In this document: in pieces, positions 50,101 through 62,840 of the stretch
Position numbering within the stretch: position 1 is the first letter of the stretch
Layout: each line of letters begins with the position of its first letter
Program-made: the position numbers and the translations under genes
DNA from: Diphasiastrum complanatum
Taxonomy: Eukaryota > Streptophyta > Lycopodiopsida > Lycopodiales > Lycopodiaceae
Reading direction: 5' to 3'
Assembly: GCA_029204225.1 (NCBI GenBank)
Contig: CM055096.1
Coordinates: forward strand, 4,372,014-4,436,013
Length of the DNA stretch: 64,000 nt
The notes under the pieces: model-generated
What the model was told of the DNA's origin: nothing
The model's database searches: none
What the model saw: only the letters and a program-made list of their open reading frames with translations

Positions 50101-53100
50101 CTACCAAATGAGGAGACACTAAGCCTATTAAGAAATTTAGTGAATTAAGCAAGCCTTGGGGCAATATCAAGATCAGTACATACCAAACAACAATATGAGG
50201 TATGAAAGGACAGCTAGAGCCCGAGTATGTACCTCGACAGTGAACGGTCTCTTGAATGCTCTCTTGGCCGAAATCCTTTGTGATGATGGCCTTGCTTCTA
50301 GTTGCGGTTAAACCTCTTGTACGTCTTCAGCATGCCTTGGATCAATATCCACCAAATTCTCACCTTCAGCCCCTTGCCCTAGATCTGGATCAACCTGTTG
50401 CGGCGAAAATGTAGGCATGATAGGCCTCTGAATTTGTGGTGGTGCTTGAAGTGCTGAAACAGCTGATTGCTAATGGGACTTGTAATGTTGGAGGGTTTGT
50501 GTATCCCAAGGCAACCCTAGTTAATAAGTCAGAGGGATTTGGCACCCTGCGTGTTCAACAGGAGACACAAAAGTGGCTCCTCCTACGATCTCCCATGTCC
50601 CGAGAATGTTAGGAGGCACTGGTAGTATCATGGATGGGGGAGGGACCCTCGCTAGAGTGACCCCACGGGAAGGGATAATACCTCGGTCATAAAGGTGCGG
50701 AGACTGAATCTCCACGAAGGACGACGGGTAGTCAACTAGTGTTGTGGACTTATCATAAAGCCTTTGGTACAATACCAGGAAAAAAAGTACTGAAACGCAT
50801 GGAAGAGATTGGATTCCTTTGTGAACTTTGAAGAGCTATTGGACAACTCGCAAAGTGCAAGGCTAAGTTCTCATTAATGTCATTTCGAGGCCTCTTCCTA
50901 TTTTAAGAGAGTTGAGTCCTGTTTACTCTCTCTCTGCAACTTTGAATAACATTGGGCCGAGGAGGTGCTATAATTTTCACATTGGCACTAGTTCTGAGAG
51001 TTTCTACATAGGGCCTTAGCCCTTCCTTCTTCAGTATCAGAGCACTTTAATTTCAAATGACACTTGAGTTTCTCTAAGTGTTTGGCTTTCCAGTTCCAAG
51101 TTGTTGTTTGGCATTCCAAGTTCCCATGACTCTTGGTGGTTGGTCGTTGATTATCCATGATTTGAAGAGCCATTGCTATATCATAGTCATTCCCCATTGG
51201 GAATTTATTCATTTTACCATCAACTAATGATTCATTCAGCTATTGCAATCTTTCTTCTCTCTTATATTTTCTATGACTATTATTAGCTATAATTGGTGGT
51301 TATAAGGTATTCTTTGTTCAAGATTGCTTTATGTTCATCTCTTGCTGCCTCTTTTGTGCTTGTATAATGTCGTATCAGTAATTGTGTTCATAGCCAACCT
51401 TCAAAGCAACCAGCTAACAATATCACACTAGCACACTTAAAAAACAACAAAAACTATTTCCTTCAATCATGGAAAAACAAATTTATTTAGAATTTTAAGT
51501 TTTTGCCTAAGGATGTCACCACTATAAACGTAGAACAATAGGATGTGTGTTCCATGGCTGTTTGCAATGATTTTGTTAAACAAAGAAAGATGTGATCATA
51601 GAAATGAATTTGTAACTTACGAGGTAATAGAATCAAATATAAAATCTATACTTACTCAAGGCCCTCCGCAGATCCAAGAACAATGTGCATCCTTCTTTTC
51701 CAATCCAAGATGCTATTAGCTGAGTGTTTGCCATGTAGATGTGAAACAAGGCACAGATTTGGCATAAAGTCATACACTATAAGACGTTCCTGCCCTTCTG
51801 CACAATATCCCAGCAACCTTAATAGATTTTTGTGCTTTGCTCTTCCAAGGGTTTCAACCTCCACTGAAAAAGCCAGCTCATTGTTTACACTCCATACTTT
51901 CAGCTTTTTGACCGCAATCTGTCATGAAATGTTCAGTTTTTGAAACTTCGACGCCAAGTATGTAAGAATAATCATGTTAAGTTGTCTACTGCATAATTAT
52001 CAATATATGTTACTAAGGTGAAAGCAGCAAACCTTGCCTTGATATTATGCTCTCTGTTATAGAAAATTCTTTGTAATTTCCCCAATAAAATCAATGAACT
52101 GCTCAAGATAGGAAAATGGAAAACAGACAAACTTATGAGATATTTCACTGACAAAATGAGAGAAACTAATTTATAATATGGAATTTTTGTAACATGAAGG
52201 TGGACATTTAAATAGGTCTATTTGATATAGTTTATGCCCCAGTAGTTGCAGAGCTATAGAGCCTAAATTTTTAAGATCCTTCATGAACTTTTACCTCAAT
52301 TATGTTAGAAATTGAAACCGGTTGTAGCAGTTTCAGCATCACCCTATGACATCAACAAAAACTTTTTTGTGACCTTATTTTGCACCAATACGTCTATGGG
52401 GATGAAGAGATGTTTATCCGTTTGCTTGAAACAACAGAATAAACGATAGAAAGAAGTGGAGAATACAGTAATGAGGACTAATATCAGTATTCCTTTCACT
52501 CTTGTCAGGTACATAAATGAGGTAAACTTAAACTTCCATGGTTAAATCTCTTTCTCCTCCAGAGACATAAAACTCACATAGGTAGCTGGCAAAGTAATCG
52601 AGAGGCAACAAAAACATCACCATATGGGGTCAAAAATCAGAGCTTTGTAGCATCAATTTGAAAGTTGTTGTTACAGTGCTAGTATCTAGTCATTGTTTTC
52701 ATACAATTAACCAAGTTCACAGTGCTAGTATCTAGTCATTGTTTTCATACAATTAACCAAGTTCACAGTTGTATTTCTACATGATATGAGAGTTATTTGT
52801 GTTTTGTTAAATTGTGAGTTTTGTAGAATTGTAATTAGCGTTCAGGGGATTCTCTTCCCTCTACTCCTAGTAAGGCACTCTATTTGGAGAACCTCGAGCT
52901 ACGAAAAGGTTGAGAGAAGGGGGGGGGGGGGGAGAGAATATCTCTGCACACAAGTGTCTAGTCAATCGAATCTTATTTCAGCCCAGTCTACAAGTGGGTG
53001 CTCTAAATGAGCCGATTGCATCACTGCAAAGAGGTTGAGATGAACACACCTACATCAAGCTTGCTTGTTGGAAGGGGAAAACTACTTCTAGAAGATTCCA

Positions 53101-55027
53101 CAAACATGAACTTCAAGAAGGGAGCACTCTCTGCAAGAGTTGTACAAAATTGTAGATTTTGAAGTGTGAAAGGAGTTGCAAATAGAAGCTCTGCAGAAGC
53201 AAAGTGACATAAAACCCTAGGGTCTCACAAGCCCTAAGATTACAATTGGAGTATTTAACAAGCAAGTGGAAGAAGCCACACCAGTCAAAAGATAGGCTAC
53301 TTCGACAAAGACAGTAACTACATAAAAGTGGTGAAGAAAGGTTTAGTCGGGTTTAGGTAATATACAACCCTAGTTACAAAACTCTAAGTTATTACTAAGG
53401 CTTTGCATCTCAAGTTTTGTGGAAGTACATAACTACTAAGGCTAAAGTTGCTGCAGCAAGTACTTCAATCTTTAAGTAACCAGCTACCTAGTGCTAAAAA
53501 CTGAAGAGTCAACACAAGGGTGTCAGCGTGTTGGCTCTCAAGTTCTGGATTTTTAGAGTTACAAAAACAAAGGGTCCTACTCTCTGTATGAGTGTCTTCT
53601 TGGACAAATTGAAAGGCTTGAGAGTTAGTGAAGCGTCTTGTAGCAGGTCTCAAAGTGCTACTTTCAGCTGGTTACATGGAGAGGATGTTGAGTGCTACAT
53701 GCAGAAAGCTGAGCAGATCTAGTTGGTTCTTTGAATTTTTGGCTACCAACCCATCTTCTATTTACTTCCAAAATCTTTGTTATTTCTGTTATAGCAGATT
53801 TAGTGTTTACAAGACTCATGAACAAGAGGATCTTAAGAGTTAGCATCATCCATCATAGGATAATTAGGAAATCCTTCATTGTCATTCTACAGATCTTGTT
53901 CACATACGAGGAGGTAAAAGGGTTAGCCTTTGAGCATCGTGTAAATTGCTTTGATGCCAATATGACTACAAGATATTTGTAAATAAAGCAAACTCATAAA
54001 TTCTTTTGATCTTTCTGAAAAGATAGATATCATCACAAAAAGTTGCATATATTTTGCTGACAGTTAGTGAGCAGAAAGATTTAGATTGGTGAAAACATTC
54101 CACCTTAGAACCGTCTGGCAGTTTTCCGTAAAAGACACTACCAAAGCCACCTTCTCCAAGCTTTCTTTTGCTGCTAAAATTGTTGGTGGCCACCTGCAAC
54201 TCCTTCAAAGAAAAAACTCGCCAGTTTTTATTTTTACTTCGACTAATACTCCTGCAAAATCCAGGACATGCAAGAAAATATCGGATACATGGCAAAGATT
54301 CTCGTAGCATTAAGAAGAGTTGCTCCAAATCAACCCACAAGGGAGAGTTTAAAAAGCACATAGAGCGATAATAGAAGAGAAGAATAGTGATTTTCAGAAT
54401 AGCAATTCTACATTTTCAAAAGTGCGACTAACGTTCATAGCTGTGTTCGCTTGCAATGCCTGCCTTGCATGTATTTAATGTGAAAACTCCATTCTTAGAA
54501 AGAAGCAGATGTATAGATTATCTAGATGAGTGGGGATGCATCTCATTTCCTCCGTCAGGGCACACGATCAGTAATAGCTATTTGGGCATGCAGAGACTCA
54601 CAAAGACTATCAGCTGCTCCAGCTTCTAGGCCAAATCGTAGTCCATAGAGTAACCTTTTTTGCATTGGTGGACTGTTGCCAAGAAAAGTGCTTTCAAGAA
54701 ACCGTTTAAGCTTCTGTCGAACTATGCATTACCTAGGTCCTCCAAAGGAACGTTTCGAACATTTCTACCGATTAAGATGATAGCGTACGGGGTCGCGTCT
54801 CACCAACAATATTACAACATAGCTGACGTAACATAACACAACGTCATAACATAGGAGAGTTAAGAAAAAGATAATGTATAATAATTTCTCAAAACAACTC
54901 GTTCTCATTAGAACATATGTATGTCCAATGTTTTCTAGGACTATAACAAACGAGAGAATGACCATCGAACTACTTACTGTTGTTCTTCTTGAGCTCCACC
55001 ACAGCAAATCTTGCCAATGAGCTCCAT
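47185..55027 (-). CDS. PTI1-like receptor-like cytoplasmic kinase, four exons
   Basis: Ser/Thr(Tyr) kinase of the PTI1-like At3g15890 group, cytosolic signalling proteins without an extracellular domain. Exons: 54978-55027, 54104-54251, 51656-51918 and 47185-47767. All borders are GT..AG, phases agree, and the sum is 1044 bp = 347 codons plus stop. Start [11 protein letters not shown] has paired Cys that could be palmitoylated. Kinase landmarks are GEGGFGSV (49-56), the ATP-binding Lys70 in [14 protein letters not shown] (166-173), DFG (186-188) and APE (212-214), then [20 protein letters not shown] and [13 protein letters not shown]; the tail ends EEDDSY. All catalytic residues are present, so it should be active, unlike Arabidopsis At3g15890 which I recall as altered at HRD. 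Introns are 726, 2185 and 3888 bp. Exon 1 rests on phase and ATG only and is the least certain part. Confidence 0.88.
50225..50772 (-). pseudogene. Decayed Pro/Gln-rich ORF inside kinase intron 3
   Basis: One reading frame runs about 180 codons with three stops: [40 protein letters not shown], then [20 protein letters not shown] and [18 protein letters not shown], ending [15 protein letters not shown]. Consistent amino-acid wording across the stops says it was once coding. No domain recognised. Its place in a 3.9-kb intron suggests a transposon insert on the same strand as the gene; a captured exon is the alternative. Confidence 0.5.
52674..52765. repeat. Perfect 46-bp tandem duplication
   Basis: Two identical 46-bp units beginning CAGTGCTAGTATCTAGTC, inside kinase intron 2. 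No differences seen, so the event is recent. Confidence 0.97.
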
Positions 55028-55250
55028 TGTTCTTAACAGCTACTTTCTACAGGTACTTATGCCTCCTTAGGAAATTGCTGGATGCGGATAGAATGAACAG
55101 AAGCTTGTTCGAGTTGAACTGCGTCATCTCACACTCACGATCGACCTGGCTTACATCTTATGACTAATCTGAGCAACGCTCCCAAGGTCTTGATGTCAAA
55201 GATTACACGTTCAGGTTCACTTTCAGGCCTACGCAATTGAATAACAGTAC

Positions 55251-55806
55251 CTATCTGCTGTGCTTGAGTACAATAAGCCGCTGCAGTAGCTGTATAGCTT
55301 CTTCAAACTGGCTGCCACAGTTTACTAGAGCACCATGAAACACCGATCCGCAGTGTGCTTTGTCAGTGTTAAGCCTGACAAACATAGCTCTGAAAGATGG
55401 CAGAAATTTGTGGCTTGAGGTTTATACGAAATAATCGCTAAAGAGCAGTGGAATTCTCAAGAATCATCGTAAAGTTAAGCAGATAGACGAAAGTACTATT
55501 CCAAATAAACAATAGAAGAACCGAAAGGCCTCGCTAACACAAGAATAACGTAATTCTGCACCATGTTTCCAATTTTGACAGTCGTAAAAGAAACTTGTTA
55601 CGGCCAGCTAGATATTAACGAACAAAGAGATAAAAAAAACAGCGTGTAATCTGAAATCAATAATGTAAATAAATTGTGAACGGAACGAAGAAATAGAAAA
55701 ACTACCTTGATTCTGCGCTGAAGTTTTGAGCACCAATCAGGAATAATCTTATGCCAGTCGTCTTCTTAAAAGCCAAGACAAGTCCGCCAATAAGAATAAG
55801 TAGCAT
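55251..55806 (-). CDS. Possible two-exon small ORF or kinase 5' leader exons
   Basis: Minus strand: ATG at 55806 opens MLLILIGGLVLAFKKTTGIR, with a hydrophobic start that could be a membrane anchor. A GTAGTT donor follows 55706. A CATCTTTCAG acceptor starts the next exon at 55389 in matching phase, giving MFVRLNTDKAHCGSVFHG and ending at a TAG at 55251; 79 aa in total. No homology recognised. It lies on the same strand about 220 bp upstream of the kinase start codon, so these pieces may simply be spliced 5' untranslated leader of the kinase. Confidence 0.22.
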
Positions 55807-56564
55807 GTTGGTGAAGACCTACTTTCATCTACTTGAGCTCTGGAGTTAAACTCCAATTATTCACACATACGAGGGAGGACAAACATGAGAAAGAAACAAA
55901 ATCAAGCATAAAAAAGTCAAGTAAAGCACCTTACAAGCTGTTTTCAAGCCAAATTTCCGCAAAGGATATACAGTACAGTACCTGAAAGTCATAACAGAGC
56001 AAATTACGACAGAGACAATGGTTTTGGCAGCCGATTATATGAAAAACTAAAATGAGACTTGATGGAAAAATAATAATAGGATGAAAAGCAGAACAGACCT
56101 CGATTCCCTCGGATGAATCCGATGCACTCGCACCTTACAAGCAGAAACAGCTGAACTGAATCTTGCAGCTTCTTCTCAAAATATTCTTTCATCAATGGAA
56201 TCGAGAGAGACGACGACGACGATCCATCGCCATAGCTTTCGCCGTTGGAAGCTTCACGATCGAGGGGCTGGCCTGGTCACATGGGATCGTCTAGGTGACC
56301 AAATCCGGTCACCGCTGGGGCCCAATGCGGGTCGTATCGTGGACATGTGGCTACTTTGGCCGTCCATGTTTTTTTCTTTTTTATACCTCTAAGGCGTTAC
56401 TAGTTTCTTGTCTCGGCATTGTTTTAAGTCGTCTCTTTTTTTAATTAAATCTCGTAAACACTGATACTTTTGTTCGGGGATGTATAGACTTGCATGTGAC
56501 TCATGGAGGGCACACGTAGACCCTCACACTCATACAATGACCCGAGAGCATTCAAGATTGTAGA

Positions 56565-56960
56565 TAAGTCGCGATGGTAGATTTCAAGTGTACGCAATTG
56601 TTGGATGAGGGTGGGGACATGCCTCCAACCTTAATCTGTATTGAGAATACACTTCACCCCAATTTGCGAATAAGTCATGATGCTAGGGATACTCAATCGT
56701 TGGACGAGAGTGGGGCCTTGTCTGCAACCTCAGTCTTTCTTACAATTACGCCTCACTGCATGCGGATAAGTCATAATGCTAGATTTCAAGGATACTCAAT
56801 CTTTGAATGAGGGTGGCGCCTTGTCCGCAACCTCAGTCTCTATTAAGAATACGCTTCACTCCATGCGAATAAGTCATGATGTTAGATTTCAAGCACACTC
56901 AATCGTTGGATGAGGGTGGGGCCTTGTCAGCAACCTCAATCTTTATTGAGAATACGCGGA
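56565..56960. repeat. ~103-bp tandem repeat, four copies
   Basis: Units begin near 56572, 56679, 56777 and 56878. They share GATG.TAGATTTCAAG, ACTCAATCGTTGGATGAG, GGTGGGGCCTTGTC and GAATACGCTTCACTCCATG. Copies differ by 10-20 percent by eye. Non-coding. Confidence 0.92.
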
Positions 56961-58961
56961 GCACTCACGTGTTTCTTTTGGTGTGGGACAATATATTCTT
57001 ATCATGACATACTTTGAACTAACAATATATAGACATGATTTACCATTATTTAGAGTTGGGGCCTAAGTACATCAACTTCTAAAGGGCAAGGTCAATGGCC
57101 CAAAAAGGACGTTTTTTAGACTTAGTCAAATCAGCATCAACTTGGAAGGGCATCCTTCAAACTTTAATCCAAGAGTTCATGCCCTCGAAAGGGATGTCTT
57201 CAAGTTTCATCCAATGATTGCCTCGGGGAAATGAAAGCAAGCACCTCACAATGACACAAAGATATCCTCAAGGCAATATGGGGCTAGAATGTACATGAGC
57301 AAACCTACAAGCCAATTTCCCATCCACCACACTAAGGATCGTTGGATATAGAATTCTACTTCTTAAGATGTGAATATGACAGATTTACAATCATTCACAT
57401 CTATTCATTGGTTATCAACAACATTTGAAGTTACACACACCACACACATGTAGCCAATTTCACAACAAGGCATAGCATAAAAATGGCCATATCGTCCCCT
57501 CTTCCAAGAAAATACTTGCTCCTTGCAATTTGACAAGCATATTTTGTCTTTTAAAAGCAATGATATTAATGAAAGGCAACTCTATTTCAAAGGTGCTCTC
57601 TCCTTATAACACACTACCAAAAACAATGCCTTCACTTTACTCTTCAAAATGCCCGTGATAATCAATAACTCATCAAATTGTAACGTCTATTTAATATGTA
57701 CTCACTCACACATAAGGGGAGTCCTAAAACATGGGTGGAGAAATTCAAGTTCTTATCTGGTCTATTCTAGATATCCTTGGAATAGCTTAACTCTATTACT
57801 ATATTAAGAGTGTCAAATTGACATCTATCTCCACTTGTAAGATATTTGTCCATATATTGTTATCCAAAGTTTTGAATTTTTGTTGTTGTAATAGTGTTAT
57901 TACATTATACTCCTCCTCGTAGTAGGTTGAGCCTAAACATGAAGCACTTTGAGTTCAAGATGTCAACGGTTGGGATTTGAGCCTACACTAGTTTGTCCCA
58001 CTTACCACCACCCCCCTTACCCAACTAGATCAACCGGTCTTGACAAGCTTACATAGTTACACGAACCACAGTTTGAATTGTTTGGAACCGGTTCAAACCG
58101 AAATCCGATTCAAACTAGAAAAACAAAATACTCCAAAAAAATCAAAAAAACATTTAAAAAAAAAATCGGTTCGAACCAGCCTGGCCGGTTTGAATCGGCT
58201 AGTAACCTTGCGAGCTTAAATTTTAAAGGGAACCTATCTTACAAAGTGAGGGATTTTATATAAAAGCAAATTTTACTTGACTTATGCTTCAATTGAACTG
58301 AAAAAATCAAACAAGAACGATGTGGCATTATACCACAAAGGCCTTGCCATATTGTCTTATTTTAACTTCTTGTGAATATCAAAAGAATGTAAACTAATAG
58401 CTTGGTAAATTTTTTTATGGTTGTTCTTAACTTTTATAGGCAAATGTTTTATAGATTGTGAGGATTTTTTTTTTCTTTTGGTTAATCCAACAATTTTAGA
58501 ATTATGGCAAGGCCTTCATCATATAATACCACAATAATAGCTCGAAGACATACATTCAAAACTTCAATAATGACAAAGTTTGGTACAAGCACTAGAAGCT
58601 TCAATATTTTACAATACAGCTTTTTTTTTTTTTTTTTTTTTGTGTTTTAGAAGACGAGTTTGGACTTCTAAATCTAAAATTGCTAAATACCAAGTTTTCA
58701 TTGAGTTCAGCACATGAAGAGATTTGACATGATAAGTATTAGAAATCAATTTTGATCTGATTTATTTGTGTAAGCTCTAAATGTGATATTGTAAGTATTG
58801 TATATTTTATCTAGTTTAATGTACTTGGTTGTTACTTGGGACGTGACCCATCATTGACTTATTAATCGGACACTTGCCCGCCGTAGTCGGCTACTTGGAT
58901 TAGCCGAGTAGCCACACGTAGGAAAAATTAGCATGTAGAATGTTATTTATAGTACTTGCTA
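56961..58961. other. No recognisable gene; poly-T at 58621-58641
   Basis: AT-rich. A 21-base T run lies at 58621-58641, and a few GGTTCGAACC/GGTTTGAATC-like palindromic motifs lie near 58090-58195. Nothing codes convincingly. Confidence 0.45.
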
Positions 58962-59207
58962 TACTCGGGGGCATGTCTCGAGTTTGTCGGTCAAATTTGG
59001 CCATATTGGGCCTGCCGACCTTAGTTTGGCCAATTTTAGGACACTTGTCTTTTTATGCAGATTGTGAATATAGTATATGTACAGGGCATGTCCCGAGTTT
59101 GTCAGTCAAATTTGGCCATATTGGGCCCGACCTTATTTTGGAAGGTCGTAGGCCAATTTCAAGACACCTCTCTTTTCATGCAAATTGTGAATACACTATA
59201 TGTACAG
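58962..59207. repeat. Two-copy ~123-bp tandem repeat
   Basis: Both units share GGGCATGTC(T/C)CGAGTTTGTC, TCAAATTTGGCCATATTGGG and ATTGTGAATA. The second unit is followed directly by copy B of the dispersed repeat, suggesting that both belong to one unrecognised element. Confidence 0.9.
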
Positions 59208-59227
59208 TTTTCTTTGTAGTACAATTT

Positions 59228-59297
59228 AACTTTTGTTGTGCCATCTTTGAGAGTTGTGGCTGTGGTGACTATTTGATGTGATCTGCATATTGCACTT
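59228..59297 (+). repeat. Dispersed repeat, copy B
   Basis: Matches 18405-18487 in the same orientation: AACTTTTGTTGTGCCATCTT ... GGTGA ... TGATCTGCATATTGCACT. See copy A. Confidence 0.75.
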
Positions 59298-60179
59298 AGA
59301 AAAATCTCTTGCTCGCCTTTGTTGTTGATTAGATGAAAGTGAATACTGCCATAGATCTTCGAGGTCAACAAAGGCTATAGGGTAAGTACTTAGCTTGGTA
59401 CCATAGTTGTCCTGAAAATAATAATAAGATGAGTAAGTAGATGATCGATTCTCTGCTTTTGCATGCAATAGCATCAATATGTTGCTATGTAAGTTAAGTA
59501 ACATGAGAGCATGATAAGATAAATAGAATTTAATGCACTTTTCAGGTGATTCATGTATATTTTGAATATGAAATATATCTATGTTCTTGATAGGTTTGTA
59601 TTCTATTATAATAAATTTGATATTAGTTTGTTTCTAACATTTGAAGTTGCATAAAGCAACAATTTGCTTACATATTTGTGGTATTAGGCTTTGAGGTTTA
59701 GTCAAATGCATTTATTAGCATTTTTCATGATTAGTATTCAAAATATTTCAGTATTTACGATCAATATTCAAAGTATTCACTGTTGAAAATTAAGCCCACA
59801 GTTTACTCCTTGGTGAATGACTAATTCTATTTCATGATTCTTCTTGCATGTTTATTGATCATTGATCTAGGGTCAGGTGATAACAACTTTGGTTCTACGT
59901 CTGCTCATCTGATACCTGCAGGAATCACAAACTTAGACAGCCAATTTATTTGAAGAACATCCACAATGGGCTTCCGGCTGATCTCCAGCAAAGGGTAACC
60001 AATCCCGTTATAATCTCAAGTTCAGATGTTAAGTTCAATTACTTGAAGTCATTGAAAACTTGGCCATCTTCAGGGACTTCCAAGAACTAGCATTTAGAAC
60101 AAGCCTGCATAAATACACTAAGTGTCGCAACAGCTTCGACTTTTTTGCATTTTTCCGAAATGCGATACTTTCATAATTC

Positions 60180-60390
60180 AAAAGCTTAACTGTTTTAAGG
60201 GCACCTTCGGCCTTTTTCGCAAAATTTCGAAGAGAGAGAAAATGTCGAAGGTCATCTATTTTCATAAGTTAAACTGTTTCAAGGGCACCTTCGCCTTTTT
60301 TCAAGGGCACTTTCGTCTTTTTAAGGGCACCTTCGACTTTTTTGCAAAATCCCAAAGAGAGAGAAAAATGTCAAAGGTCGTCTATGTTTG
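60180..60390. repeat. Nested AAGGGCACCTTCG repeats
   Basis: Four AAGGGCAC(C/T)TTCG(N)CTTTTT units lie within two larger near-copies that end GAGAGAGAAAA(A)TGTC(A/G)AAGGTC. The smaller unit has multiplied in the second copy. Non-coding; it probably belongs to the 5' flank or LTR of the copia element that follows. Confidence 0.85.
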
Positions 60391-61191
60391 AACGAGGAAT
60401 GTTCCCAGTCACTTCCCGAAATTTGAGAACTGAGAAAAAAATCACTTCACGTAAAATGCGAAGTGAGAGAATTAGCGATGTCCTCGTCAGCGTCAATGAT
60501 GCTAAATTGTTGATCGTATACACTATGTACAGGCGTCACAAAAGCCATATACTTCCAAGTACAATGGCTTTCCTAATTAGGTGACAAGCATTTAATGTAA
60601 TTAATACACGGATGAAATCTATAAGTAGATCGTCCGAGCACAGATTACTGGTTGCTCCATCCATGAGACACATTGTTTGAACATCCCAATTACGCCATCA
60701 TTTTTTGTTGTAATTGCTATTCTGTATTGTGCTTCAGTGTAATATAGCAGCAGCTTGCTTTTATCTGTGTACAACGTAGGTGAATGCTTGTTGTGATAAT
60801 GCACTTTCATTGTTGTTTGATCGCGCTTGTTTACTCACTCTGATCAGAATACGGACGTCTATGACTCCTCAATTTCTGATCAGACGATGGCCGTCTTTGA
60901 TGCCTGAGGAACTCGCGTTATCATACTGCTCTTCCATTTACTTCAGGACTATACTTCACGATTGAATCTGATTTCAATAGTACCACATACAAACCATCTC
61001 TAATCTCTTCGGTGGACTGTACTCTTGTTTCAGAGTATGAATTAATTTTTAAGATCCTGTTGGGCAATTAGAACTCTTAAGACTGTGATTACATTTAGCA
61101 TAAGCTATCCAGCTAATTAGAACGGGAGAGTTGTTCTGCAATATTCCTGCTCTCTTCTTCGTTCGCATTCTTTAATCCTTGCCCCATCAGA

Positions 61192-62840
61192 TTGGTATCA
61201 AAGCGTAGCTCAAATAAACCGAGAGATTAAGTTTGTTCTATTTGTATACAGTTATCATGTCTCATATAGGTAGCTCTTCATCTTCATCACTTAGTGAAGC
61301 TAGGGTCATTGACAAGTTCAATGGTTCTAACTTCTACATTTGGAAGCTAAAACTTAGAATGATGCTGATAGATAGAGATCTTTGGGATGTAGTAGAAGGT
61401 GCAGACCTGAAACCAGAAGATGGTGATCAAGCAAGGCCTGGAGGATCAAAGATCAGAAGGCCCTAGCATGTATCACACTCAATCTGGCTGACTCCCAAAT
61501 ATCTCACGTTACCACGTGCAAAACCTCTAAGTAAGCACTGGACTTGTCATCAAGTCTTTATGAGACTCACGATGTAACCACGAGATTACATCGTAGAAGG
61601 AAGTTCTTTACTCTTATCATGTCTGATTCTACTGCCATCACTTCTCACATCAACAGCTTCAAGTCCCTGTTAGATCGCTTATCAGTTGTAGGGTGTTCTA
61701 TTCAAGATGATGATGCCGTTATGACCTTGCTTTCTTCTCTATTATTTTCTCATCTGAGTAGTGTACAATACTCGAGGAAGATATTACTCTGACTACATGC
61801 ACTAGAGTCAGAAATCTTTACGTACTCTCTAATTCAGTTGCATTAGCTAGTATCTCTAATGAAAATGTAAACGATAGTGCTGTTTTGTGGCATAGTCGAT
61901 TTGGACACGTGAATACAAGATCACTTTCTCATATGCATTGTAATAATTTGGTTGATGGTTTGAATTTCCCGTCTTCATTAGATAGGAAATCTTTCTTTTG
62001 TGAATCATGCATCTATGGGAAGCACTCTAGAAGCAAGTTTCCAAAATCACACTCCATCAAAACAAAGCATGTATTAGATCTTGTACATAGTGATCTCTGT
62101 GGTCCAATGCCAACTCCGTCATTAGGAGATGCAATCTATTTTATCACTTTCATAGATGATTATTCTAGGTGGTCTACAACCATGTTCATTAAGCACAAAT
62201 CTGAAGCCTTTGAATGTTTGGCATGGGCACAAGCCTAGTGTCAACCATTTAAAAATCTTTGGTTGTATATGTTTTGTTCACATTCCTAAATAGCTTAGGA
62301 AGAAGCTGGATCATAGGATAAATAAATGTATTTTCATTGGCTATCTTGATGAACATAAAGCTCATAAAGTTTATGATCCATCCACCAATGTAGTATTTGT
62401 CTCTAGGGATGTAATATTTCAAGAACATACATATTATGATTTTAAACTACCATTGATAAACGATGCTATGTCATTTCATCCTATTTTATGTAGCATGGAT
62501 TCTTCCAATGTTGATGTTCCTTCTACAGAATCTGCAGCTATAGCTATAGAAGCCGAGCAGCCGACAATACCTGTCATCAGACTAGAACAAGCTAGTTTGA
62601 ACAAAAGTGAAGAAATTCAAGAAGAAGCATCATTGCATCCTGGTCAACCCAACGTCCACGAATCCTCATGGACTCGGACAATTCCTGAGAGGTATGCACC
62701 TCAATCATTCTGGACTTCATCAGAAGAACCAGAGAGCCTAGCCGAAGCAATTGACTCCAAGGATGTTGTGAAGTGGCAAGAAGCTATGGAAAGAGAAGGA
62801 AAATGGACCAAAAGTGCTCAAAATAGAAGGTTTTGTCCAA
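61192..62840 (+). mobile_element. Ty1/copia remnant, plus strand
   Basis: TTGGTATCAAAGC near 61192 is a tRNA-Met-type PBS after a CCCCATCA end. Gag at 61257 reads MSHIGSSSSSSLSEARVIDK, FNGSNFYIWKLKLRMMLIDR and DLWDVVEGADLKPE. A second gag frame (61544-61790, with ITSHINSFKSLLDRL) follows. Then come the GAG-pre-integrase piece VLWHSRFGHVNTRSLSHM, integrase start VLDLVHSDLCGPMPTPSLGD and FITFIDDYSRW, integrase end CIFIGYLDEHKAHKVYDP, and finally the RT lead-in EAIDSKDVVKWQEAMEREGK, after which similarity ends. Zinc knuckle, protease, the second half of the integrase core and nearly all RT are deleted. Gag wording is not the same as in the copia element at 31 kb, so it is a different family. Confidence 0.88.

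Noticed and set aside
51652-51864. Independent short kinase gene
   Set aside because: It is exon 3 of the four-exon kinase; phases and splice sites join it to the exons at 54.1 and 47.7 kb.
54545-54720. Open minus-strand stretch [20 protein letters not shown] inside kinase intron 1
   Set aside because: It ends in a stop and has no trusted acceptor in phase with exon 1; including it would break the kinase frame. Could be an alternative exon, but unsupported.
54965-55027. Cystatin-like wording [16 protein letters not shown] on the minus strand, with a donor at the usual cystatin intron site
   Set aside because: The frame has stops directly upstream, lacks the HN after FAVxE, and no second cystatin exon (QxVxG) was found. 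The overlapping frame from ATG 55027 joins the kinase exon in phase, so the match is probably chance.
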